This document shows positions 7,850-13,917 of a stretch of 13,917 nt of DNA, in pieces. Source of the stretch: Paraneptunicella sp964228975 (lineage in GTDB: Bacteria > Pseudomonadota > Gammaproteobacteria > Enterobacterales > Alteromonadaceae); contig CAXRCC010000294.1 in NCBI GenBank assembly GCA_964228975.1, positions 1-13,917 of the forward strand, read 5' to 3'. Numbering within the stretch: position 1 is the stretch's first letter; each line of letters opens with the position of its first letter. Made by a program: the position numbers and the translations under genes. Under the pieces are notes generated by a model that worked only from the letters and a program-made list of their open reading frames with translations, was not told the DNA's origin and did no database searches.

Positions 7850-7863
7850 AGCCTTCTTAGGCT
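7850..7863 (+). repeat. Short palindrome upstream of trpL
   Basis: AGCCT TCTT AGGCT forms a perfect five-base-pair stem with a four-base loop. It sits just before the larger inverted repeat at 7870-7901. It may be part of a folded 5' leader or of a protein-binding site; five base pairs alone could be chance. Confidence 0.4.
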
Positions 7864-7869
7864 CTATAG

Positions 7870-7901
7870 TCAGTATTCAACACAAATTAAATGAATGCTG
7901 A
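7870..7901 (+). repeat. Inverted repeat upstream of trpL
   Basis: TCAGTATTCA (7870-7879) pairs with TGAATGCTGA (7892-7901) over ten positions, nine Watson-Crick and one G-U if read as RNA, around a 12-base loop. The arm centres are 22 bases apart, about two helical turns, so a dimeric regulator could bind both on one DNA face. Alternatively it is a hairpin in the trp leader RNA. It does not resemble the E. coli TrpR operator. Confidence 0.55.
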
Positions 7902-7980
7902 TAACAACAGCAGCGTGAAAATCAATATTGAGAAGTGTTAATACATTGAAGTCGTAAAGAGATAAAAGACAGAAATTCCC

Positions 7981-8037
7981 ATGACACATTTGATGCAAAC
8001 AATCGTAACAAACAACTGGTGGTGGCACTTCCCCTAA
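7981..8037 (+). CDS. trpL: trp operon leader peptide
   Basis: This 18-codon reading frame encodes MTHLMQTIVTNNWWWHFP and stops at TAA. Three consecutive TGG codons (8017-8025, residues 13-15) are the hallmark of a tryptophan attenuator leader, since Trp is normally the rarest residue. The ribosome stalls at these codons when charged tRNA-Trp is scarce and so controls folding of the RNA that follows. It lies 127 bases before trpE, with the stop codon only three bases ahead of the antiterminator arm. The upstream ribosome binding site is weak (AAAGAGAT, or AAGACAG closer in). The Met at codon 5 is a possible alternative start and would keep all three Trp codons. Confidence 0.9.
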   Translation: MTHLMQTIVTNNWWWHFP

Positions 8038-8113
8038 CTCGCGGGTGGTGATGCCTTATATTTGTATCGAATATGTCAAGAACCCGCTAACGAAAGCGGG
8101 TTTTTTGTTTTTT
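8017..8113 (+). promoter_or_regulatory. trp attenuator (pause, antiterminator and terminator structures)
   Basis: The RNA after the Trp codons can adopt exclusive folds. A pause-type hairpin pairs GGCAC (8024-8028) and CCC (8032-8034) with GGG (8043-8045), GTG (8048-8050) and CC (8054-8055), with small bulges. An antiterminator pairs GCGGGT (8041-8046) with ACCCGC (8082-8087). The terminator pairs that same ACCCGC arm with GCGGGT at 8096-8101; both competing GCGGGT arms are identical. Ribosome stalling at the Trp codons would mask the first arm, free 8041-8046, and let transcription reach trpE; full translation would favour termination. Pairings were found by eye, not by energy calculation. 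Confidence 0.85.
8081..8113 (+). terminator. Attenuator terminator of the trp operon
   Basis: AACCCGCT (8081-8088) and AGCGGGTT (8095-8102) form a perfect eight-base-pair GC-rich stem with the loop AACGAA. The T tract TTTTTTGTTTTTT (8101-8113) follows. This is a strong rho-independent terminator placed between the leader peptide and trpE, so in this context it acts conditionally. Confidence 0.92.
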
Positions 8114-8163
8114 ATCGCAGGAAAACCCGCATAACCCGTTAGCCTTTATCAAGAGATAAGTAA

Positions 8164-9741
8164 ATGAGTTTAGCCGAATTAAGTACCAGCGCAGGCAAAG
8201 TGGAGAGTATCCAAATCCATTGTGATTACATTCCTAATCCGCTACTCGCTTTTCAAACATTATGTGCCCAGCGGCCCAATTCATTGCTGTTAGAATCAGC
8301 AGAAATAGAAAGCAAAGACAGCATCAACAGCATGGTACTCGTCGACGCAGCCGTTAAAATGGTCTGCAACGGACATCAGGTTGATTGCGTTGCGCTTACC
8401 CAAAACGGCGAATCCGTCCTGCCCATTATTCAAAAGCACCTGAATGATTTTGTGACTCACGCTTCAGCGCGTCAGCTTACGCTTCACTTCCCACAAGCCG
8501 ATGCCAATCTCGATGAAGACACTAAATTAAAACAACCTTCCGTATTTGATGTGTTGCGCACATTCCAAACTGCACTCACGCCCTTACGAGCCGATCCCAA
8601 TGCCATTTTTGTTGGCGGTACTTTTGCATACGATTTATACGCGGCGTTTGAACCTATCCAAGACGTTCCCACAGGCGCAAATTCCTGCCCTGATTATGTG
8701 TTCTATTTAGCTGAAACCTTAATTCATATCGATCACCAACAAAAAAGCACCGAGATCATTGGCAGCGTATTCAGTGGCGAAAATGTAGCAAATAGCTACT
8801 TTGCTATCAGTCAGCGTCTTGAAAACATCAAATCCGTGGTTGCCGATTTACAACCCATTGAAGAAGATACGGGCATCGCTTTAACCAAAGACGATTTAAC
8901 AGAAAATCAGTCCGATGAGGCCTTTTGCGACAACGTATTACAATTACGCGAAAACATTCTTGCGGGTGATATTTTCCAAGTGGTGCCATCTCGCACCTTT
9001 AGCTTACCTTGCCCAGCCCCGTTTAAAGCCTATGCTGAGCTTAAGAAGAACAACCCAAGTCCGTATATGTTCTATATTCAGGACGATGCATTTAGCATTT
9101 TCGGCGCCTCGCCAGAACTAGCAGTGAAATACGAAAAACAAAGCAATCAGGTTGAGGTTTACCCCATTGCAGGAACCCGCCCTCGCGGCAAACGCCCTAA
9201 TGGCGATATCGACCCTGATCTCGATAGCCGTATTGAATTAACCTTGCGCGAAGATTACAAAGAGAAAGCCGAACACATTATGTTGGTGGACCTTGCTAGA
9301 AACGATATTGCACGGGTTTCCGAGCCAGGCACACGCTATGTAAAAGATTTGCTTAAAGTCGACCGTTACTCTCACGTGATGCACTTGGTTTCTCGCGTGG
9401 TCGGTCAATTACGACACGACCTTGACGCGCTGCATGCATATCAAGCATGTATGAATATGGGAACGCTTGTCGGCGCGCCAAAAGTCAGAGCGGCACAATT
9501 AATTCGTGATGTTGAAAAAGAAAGACGCGGCAGTTACGGCGGTGCAGTCGGCTTTTTCAATGGCGAGGGCGATTTAAACACATGTATTGTCATTCGCTCT
9601 GCCTTTGTTAAAAACAATACCGCTCACATCCAAGCAGGCGCTGGCGTCGTATATGATTCCATACCGCAAAGTGAAGCAGATGAAACGCGAGGAAAAGCCC
9701 AAGCGGTAATCACTGCCATTCTCAACGCCCATTCGGCGTAA
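8164..9741 (+). CDS. trpE: Anthranilate synthase component I (TrpE)
   Basis: Large subunit of anthranilate synthase, converting chorismate to anthranilate with ammonia delivered by TrpG; the first committed step to tryptophan. The 525 residues match the usual gammaproteobacterial length. The N-terminal LLLES (41-45) is the known tryptophan feedback-binding element, with Ser45 aligned to E. coli Ser40, so allosteric inhibition by tryptophan is expected. The catalytic half contains PYMFY and FGASPELAVKYE, IAGTRPRGKRP (about 335-345), REDYKEKAEHIMLVDLARND, GTLVGAPKVRAAQ (near 435-447) and QAGAGVVYDSIPQSEADE (near 490-507). These are the chorismate and magnesium-binding motifs. It is the first structural gene after the attenuator; the ribosome binding site is weak (AAGAGA). 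Confidence 0.97.
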   Translation: MSLAELSTSAGKVESIQIHCDYIPNPLLAFQTLCAQRPNSLLLESAEIESKDSINSMVLVDAAVKMVCNGHQVDCVALTQNGESVLPIIQKHLNDFVTHASARQLTLHFPQADANLDEDTKLKQPSVFDVLRTFQTALTPLRADPNAIFVGGTFAYDLYAAFEPIQDVPTGANSCPDYVFYLAETLIHIDHQQKSTEIIGSVFSGENVANSYFAISQRLENIKSVVADLQPIEEDTGIALTKDDLTENQSDEAFCDNVLQLRENILAGDIFQVVPSRTFSLPCPAPFKAYAELKKNNPSPYMFYIQDDAFSIFGASPELAVKYEKQSNQVEVYPIAGTRPRGKRPNGDIDPDLDSRIELTLREDYKEKAEHIMLVDLARNDIARVSEPGTRYVKDLLKVDRYSHVMHLVSRVVGQLRHDLDALHAYQACMNMGTLVGAPKVRAAQLIRDVEKERRGSYGGAVGFFNGEGDLNTCIVIRSAFVKNNTAHIQAGAGVVYDSIPQSEADETRGKAQAVITAILNAHSA

Positions 9742-9761
9742 TAAGGGTAAAGGACAGACTA

Positions 9762-10358
9762 ATGAAGCACATTGTATTGTTAGATAACATCGATTCATTT
9801 ACCTACAACTTAGTTGACGAGCTTCGTGCTACAGGAAATGAACTGACCGTTTTTCGTAACACGGTCCCGGCGGATAACATCGTTGCATTCATGAAAGAAA
9901 AAGGCCCCAACACGCTGTTACTGCTTTCTCCTGGACCAGGCAACCCCAGCACAGCGGGCAATATGCTTGAATTGATTAACAAGGTAGATGGTCACTTTCC
10001 CGTACTGGGCATTTGTTTGGGGCATCAAGCCATTGTCCAGCATTATGGCGGTGTGATTGGTCGTGCTCCCGTTGCAATGCATGGCAAATCATCGCCTTTA
10101 ACACACTGCCAAGATCGCATGTTCAACGGCTTAGACCAAGGCTTTACCATCGCTCGATATCACTCATTAATGGCGGTGACCATGCCCGACTCGCTCGACG
10201 TGCTCGCGCACTGTGATGATATTCCGATGTGTGTTTATCACCCCACACAACGCATGTTGGGTTTCCAATTCCATCCCGAATCAATTTTAACGGCGCAAGG
10301 TAGCCAACTGTTACGCCAAAGTATTGATTATCTTACTCAGTCAGGAGCGCATTCATGA
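9762..10358 (+). CDS. trpG: Anthranilate synthase component II, glutamine amidotransferase (TrpG)
   Basis: Class I glutamine amidotransferase subunit that releases ammonia from glutamine for TrpE. The 198 residues carry the nucleophile Cys85 in GICLGHQ, and His171 and Glu173 in FHPES complete the triad. LLLLSPGPGNPSTAG (53-66) is the oxyanion-hole region, and HGKSSPL is also conserved. It could in principle be PabA, which shares this fold, but its place between trpE and trpD argues for TrpG. Unlike in E. coli, it is not fused to TrpD. A good AAAGGA ribosome binding site lies seven bases before the ATG. Its stop overlaps the next start as ATGA. Confidence 0.96.
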   Translation: MKHIVLLDNIDSFTYNLVDELRATGNELTVFRNTVPADNIVAFMKEKGPNTLLLLSPGPGNPSTAGNMLELINKVDGHFPVLGICLGHQAIVQHYGGVIGRAPVAMHGKSSPLTHCQDRMFNGLDQGFTIARYHSLMAVTMPDSLDVLAHCDDIPMCVYHPTQRMLGFQFHPESILTAQGSQLLRQSIDYLTQSGAHS

Positions 10359-12775
10359 GTCATAATGTTCTACCCTACCTTCACGCTGTACTACAGGGCG
10401 AAACGCTCTCTTTGGAAGATAGCCAAGCCTTTTTTAGCGCTGTGGTATCGGGCCAAGTCGACGACATTGTGCTCTCATCTATGCTCACGGCATTAAAGCA
10501 GCGCGGCGAAACACCTGCCGAAATAGCAGGTGCGGCAGCGGCAATGATAGAAAACGCCGCGCCTATCGCTCGCCCGGCTTACGAATTTGCCGATATAGTT
10601 GGCACGGGGGGGGATGGTCATCACACCATTAACATTTCATCTGCGGCAGCGATTGTGGCAGCAAGTTGTGGGTTAACCGTAGCAAAACACGGTAACCGAA
10701 GTGTTTCGAGTAAATCAGGCTCTGCCGATCTCTTCGAGCAATTTGGCCTCAACCTGACCATGCCTGCCGATGTGGCCCGTCAATGTTTGGATGACGCCCA
10801 ATTCTGCTTCTTGTTTGCACCGAATTACCACGCCGGTATTAAGCATGCCATGAATGTGCGCACAACACTCAAAACACGCACATTGTTCAACTTGCTTGGC
10901 CCACTCGTTAACCCAGCAAGGCCTTCACACATTCTAACGGGTGTGTACGCCCCAGAATTGGTGATGCCCTATGCAGAAACCTTAAAGTTACTCGGTTATA
11001 AACGTGCAATGGTGGTTCATGGAAGCGGTTTAGATGAAATTGGTTTACACGGTAACACGCTCGTCGCTGAAATAAATAACGGCGAAATCACCCAGTACCA
11101 ATTAACCCCTGAAGACTTCGGCTTACCACACTATTCGCTTGAAGACATTAAAGGTGGCGAGCCTGAAGAAAATCGCGCCATGATAAAAGACGTGCTTCAA
11201 GGCAAAGGCGCACTTGCCCATCGCGACAATATTGCCGCCAATGCCGGAGCCTTACTTAAACTGTGTGGACGAGCAGATAGCTTTGAGGCAGGTGCGGCAA
11301 TGGCAATTAACGCTATGCAACAAGGCACTCCGTTAAACACCATTCAACGCGCTGCGAGCATTAGCCAAGAAGCGACTAAATCATCTAACAGCAGTAATAT
11401 TTTAGAAAAAATCGTCACAGACAAACGCCAAGAGCTTGTTGGACGCAAACAGACCCTGCCCCTTGCACAGTTTGTTAATACACTAAAGCCTTCAACGCGC
11501 AGTTTTTATCAAGCATTGGCAAAACCGAATGCGTCTTACATTTTGGAATGTAAGAAAGCGTCTCCTTCTAAAGGGCTGATTCGTGAAAAGTTCGATTTAG
11601 ACGAAATTTTGGAGGCCTACACCCCTCACGCATCAGCCATTTCAGTGCTAACCGATGAGAAATACTTCCAAGGTAAGTTTGAATATTTGGACTATGTGAC
11701 CAGCAAGGTCGATATTCCGGTTTTGAACAAAGACTTCTTTGTCGATCCTTACCAAATTCACTTAGCGCGTTATCACGATGCCGATGCAGTGTTGTTAATG
11801 CTGTCTGTATTATCCGATGATGAGTACACCGCCCTTGCGGATATTGCACATGGCTACAATATGGATGTGTTAACAGAAGTCAGTAACATTGAAGAAACTC
11901 AGCGAGCCATTGCACTTGGTGCGAAAATTGTTGGCATTAATAATCGCAACTTGCGCGACTTGAGCACCGACCTTGCTATGACAGAAAAGCTTGCGCCACT
12001 GTTAGCAGCCCCAGCTCATGTCGATCGACTTATTATCTCCGAGTCAGGCATTTACACCAACCAAGATGTGCGCCGCTTAGCGCCATTAGTCGATGGCTTC
12101 TTAGTGGGTAGCTCATTAATGGCTAAGGACAACATTAAACAGGCCGCAACCGAGTTAACACAGGGGCGCGTTAAAGTGTGTGGTATTACCCGCCCACAAG
12201 ACGCCAACGCAGCAAAAAGCGCAGGTGCCAGTTACTTAGGTTTAATCTTCGCGCCAAAATCAAAACGCCACATTGAATTAGCACAAGCAAAAGAGATTGT
12301 TGCTGCTTGTCCGCATCAATACGTGGGTGTTTTTGTGGATGCCGATGTAGAACACGTTGTGGCGACAAGTGAAGCACTGCAACTCTTCGCCGTGCAACTG
12401 CATGGTAAGGAAAACCAAAGCTATATCAATGCATTACGTGAAAAATTGCCTGCAACCTGTCAAATTTGGAAAGCTAAAGGTGTATCAGATACCTTGCCAG
12501 CGCTTACCGAAGATAACGTTGATCTTTTCTTGTTGGATTGTCAGGTCGGCTCTCAAAGCGGCGGCACCGGGCAACAATTCAATTGGCGCTTACTCGATGG
12601 CATTAAAGATAAATCTAACATTGCCTTAGCTGGCGGGCTAAAAGCCAGCAATATCGCCGCAGCAGCGTCAATCGGTGTGGCGATTATCGATATCAATTCA
12701 GGTGTAGAAAGCGAGCCGGGTATAAAAGATGCTCAGTTGATTAACCACGCTTTTGCAGCATTAAAAGAGTACTAA
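10355..12775 (+). CDS. trpDCF: Trifunctional TrpD-TrpC-TrpF fusion
   Basis: One 806-residue protein covers three consecutive steps. Residues 1 to about 335 are anthranilate phosphoribosyltransferase, with GTGGDG (83-88) and KHGNRSVSSKSGSADLFEQF (111-130) binding PRPP. A Ser-rich linker of about a dozen residues follows (SISQEATKSSNSS). Residues about 348-603 are indole-3-glycerol phosphate synthase, with LECKKASPSKG (398-408), NKDFFVDPYQ (458-467) and ISESGI. Residues about 604-806 are phosphoribosylanthranilate isomerase, with catalytic Cys609 in KVCGITRP and Asp728 in LLDCQVGSQSGGTG. TrpC-TrpF fusion is normal in gammaproteobacteria; joining TrpD in front is unusual. No in-frame ATG lies between residue 321 and residue 482, so the TrpC part cannot start separately from ATG. 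The start overlaps trpG (ATGA) behind an AGGAG site. A run of eight G lies in the GTGGDG codons. Confidence 0.95.
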   Translation: MSHNVLPYLHAVLQGETLSLEDSQAFFSAVVSGQVDDIVLSSMLTALKQRGETPAEIAGAAAAMIENAAPIARPAYEFADIVGTGGDGHHTINISSAAAIVAASCGLTVAKHGNRSVSSKSGSADLFEQFGLNLTMPADVARQCLDDAQFCFLFAPNYHAGIKHAMNVRTTLKTRTLFNLLGPLVNPARPSHILTGVYAPELVMPYAETLKLLGYKRAMVVHGSGLDEIGLHGNTLVAEINNGEITQYQLTPEDFGLPHYSLEDIKGGEPEENRAMIKDVLQGKGALAHRDNIAANAGALLKLCGRADSFEAGAAMAINAMQQGTPLNTIQRAASISQEATKSSNSSNILEKIVTDKRQELVGRKQTLPLAQFVNTLKPSTRSFYQALAKPNASYILECKKASPSKGLIREKFDLDEILEAYTPHASAISVLTDEKYFQGKFEYLDYVTSKVDIPVLNKDFFVDPYQIHLARYHDADAVLLMLSVLSDDEYTALADIAHGYNMDVLTEVSNIEETQRAIALGAKIVGINNRNLRDLSTDLAMTEKLAPLLAAPAHVDRLIISESGIYTNQDVRRLAPLVDGFLVGSSLMAKDNIKQAATELTQGRVKVCGITRPQDANAAKSAGASYLGLIFAPKSKRHIELAQAKEIVAACPHQYVGVFVDADVEHVVATSEALQLFAVQLHGKENQSYINALREKLPATCQIWKAKGVSDTLPALTEDNVDLFLLDCQVGSQSGGTGQQFNWRLLDGIKDKSNIALAGGLKASNIAAAASIGVAIIDINSGVESEPGIKDAQLINHAFAALKEY

Positions 12776-12791
12776 AAACGAGTGTTAACCC

Positions 12792-13917
12792 ATGAATAAA
12801 TTAGACAGTAAATTTGGCGATTTTGGTGGTATGTACGTACCTGAATTGCTTATTCCTGCGCTGGATCAGTTAGAGCAGGCCTTTATTGATGCGCAAAATG
12901 ACCCTGAATTCCAAAAAGAATTTATGGATTTATTGCACGATTATGCAGGGCGTCCAACGTCGCTCACCTTAACGCGTAATTTGGTTAGCAACCCTAAGGT
13001 TAAACTTTATCTAAAAAGAGAAGATTTGCTGCACGGTGGCGCGCATAAAACCAATCAGGTACTAGGCCAAGCTTTACTCACCAAGCGCATGGGCAAAAAG
13101 TACGTAATCGCAGAAACCGGCGCGGGCCAGCACGGCACAGCAACCGCATTAGCTTGCGCTTTGTTAGGCTTAAAAGCGCGCATTTACATGGGAGCAAAAG
13201 ACGTAGAGCGTCAAGCGCCCAACGTATTTAGAATGCGCTTAATGGGAGCAGAAGTGATTCCCGTTGATTCAGGCTCTGGCACGCTAAAAGACGCGGTAAA
13301 TGAAGCCATGCGAGACTGGTCGGCTACTTACGAAGACACACATTATCTTTTAGGAACGGCGGCAGGCCCGCACCCCTTCCCAACCATTGTGCGCGACTTC
13401 CATAAAATGATTGGTGAAGAAACCAAGCGTCAAATTTTGGAAAAAGAAGGCAAATTACCAGATGCCGTCGTTGCATGTGTTGGCGGCGGTTCCAATGCTA
13501 TTGGTATGTTCTCCGACTTCATTGATGATGAAGGCGTAAAACTAATTGGTGTAGAGCCTGGCGGTAAAGGTATTCACACAGGTCATCACGGCGCGGCCAT
13601 CAGCACAGGTAGCAAAGGTATTTTGCACGGCACATACAGCTACATCATGCAAGATGACGATGGTCAAATCGAAGAATCTTATTCAGTCTCAGCGGGCCTA
13701 GATTACCCAGCAGTTGGCCCTCAGCACGCTCACCTACATGCAACCGGGCGCGCACAATACGTGGCTATTGATGACGATGAAGCCCTCAATGCGTTCCAAC
13801 TGCTTGCACAAAAAGAAGGCATTATTCCAGCGCTTGAATCATCCCATGCCCTTGCTCATGCGCTAAACATGGCAGATGAAGCAGAAGAAGACACCATTAT
13901 CGTGGTGAACTTATCCG
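12792..13917 (+). CDS. trpB: Tryptophan synthase beta chain (TrpB), cut by right edge
   Basis: Beta subunit of tryptophan synthase, a PLP enzyme that condenses indole, channelled from TrpA, with serine to give tryptophan. I translated 375 codons, starting MNKLDSKFGDFGGMYVPELL. Lys86 in HGGAHKTNQ holds PLP as a Schiff base, Glu108 in AETGAGQHG is the catalytic acid, and CVGGGSNAIGMF binds the PLP phosphate. The sequence ends at IIVVNLS, just before the expected GRGDKD motif, so only about 20 residues should be missing. It is a standard TrpB1 type, with no sign of an insertion or frameshift. Sixteen bases separate it from trpDCF, and the ribosome binding site is weak (ACGAGTG). trpA should follow. 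Confidence 0.97.
   Translation, partial: MNKLDSKFGDFGGMYVPELLIPALDQLEQAFIDAQNDPEFQKEFMDLLHDYAGRPTSLTLTRNLVSNPKVKLYLKREDLLHGGAHKTNQVLGQALLTKRMGKKYVIAETGAGQHGTATALACALLGLKARIYMGAKDVERQAPNVFRMRLMGAEVIPVDSGSGTLKDAVNEAMRDWSATYEDTHYLLGTAAGPHPFPTIVRDFHKMIGEETKRQILEKEGKLPDAVVACVGGGSNAIGMFSDFIDDEGVKLIGVEPGGKGIHTGHHGAAISTGSKGILHGTYSYIMQDDDGQIEESYSVSAGLDYPAVGPQHAHLHATGRAQYVAIDDDEALNAFQLLAQKEGIIPALESSHALAHALNMADEAEEDTIIVVNLS

Larger units (their letters stand above)
7648..8163. other. Divergent intergenic region between rnm and trpE
   Basis: This 516-base stretch contains no conventional gene. It holds control signals: a candidate rnm promoter, an AT-rich stretch around 7735-7790, a candidate trp promoter near 7795-7821, dyads at 7789-7810, 7850-7863 and 7870-7901, the trpL leader reading frame, and the trp attenuator up to 8113. 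The last 50 bases carry a repeat of the terminator's left arm and a weak trpE ribosome binding site (AAGAGA). I found no sequence like the E. coli TrpR operator core CTAGTTAACTAG. Confidence 0.85.

Noticed and set aside
7865..7870. TATAGT as the -10 box of the trp promoter
   Set aside because: It is a good hexamer, but no reasonable -35 lies 15-19 bases upstream (that position reads around CGCGAT).
7780..7980. TrpR operator
   Set aside because: I looked for a CTAGTTAACTAG-like palindrome around the candidate promoter and found none. The dyads present have other sequences, so TrpR control is not claimed.
11355..11410. Possibility that trpD and trpC are separate genes joined by a sequencing error
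   Set aside because: The other frames do contain TAA near the junction (for example at 11385-11387), but no ATG, GTG or TTG suitable for starting TrpC is present there in the TrpC frame, so one indel would not give two working genes. Reads should still confirm it.
11568..11849. Open frame of 93 codons on the minus strand inside trpDCF
   Set aside because: It is antisense to the conserved TrpC domain and has no family features, so it is a shadow frame.
1..13917. Mobile element, CRISPR array, toxin-antitoxin or defence locus
   Set aside because: No transposase, integrase, regularly spaced repeats or small toxin-like gene pairs were seen; all long frames are accounted for by housekeeping or transport genes.

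Overview
The window looks like ordinary chromosome from a marine-type gammaproteobacterium, most likely in or near the Alteromonadales. Three things point there: an enteric-like trp operon with a tryptophan-rich leader peptide, the rnm-yciO-rluB neighbourhood known beside trp in E. coli, and scpA-scpB inside that cluster, which fits a lineage using SMC-ScpAB rather than MukBEF. The taxonomic call is inference from gene content, not from a marker gene. I saw no mobile element, CRISPR array, tRNA, rRNA or defence system.

Left part (1-3718, all minus strand): a TRAP transporter operon read leftward in the order tatT-like lipoprotein, DctP-type binding protein, DctQ-type small permease, DctM-type large permease (cut by the left edge). 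It has a candidate promoter of its own, just past the terminator of the preceding operon. The TatT partner, and a binding protein whose usual carboxylate-gripping arginine is replaced by tryptophan, suggest the ligand is not a standard C4-dicarboxylate.

Middle part (3728-7647, all minus strand): a tightly packed housekeeping operon, rnm (trpH/yciV) - yciO - scpA - scpB - rluB, ending at a hairpin terminator. It joins RNA and nucleotide metabolism, chromosome condensation and ribosome modification.

The 516-base divergent intergenic region (7648-8163) holds putative promoters both ways, two tandem dyads, an 18-codon trpL leader peptide with three consecutive Trp codons, and a complete attenuator (pause hairpin, antiterminator, terminator).

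Right part (8164-13917, plus strand): trpE, trpG, a three-domain trpD-trpC-trpF fusion, and trpB cut by the right edge. Together they convert chorismate via anthranilate, phosphoribosyl-anthranilate, CDRP and indole-glycerol phosphate to tryptophan; trpA is expected just beyond the edge. The most notable features are the TrpD-TrpC-TrpF fusion and the well-preserved attenuator with extra dyads upstream. No previously unknown biological system is apparent.
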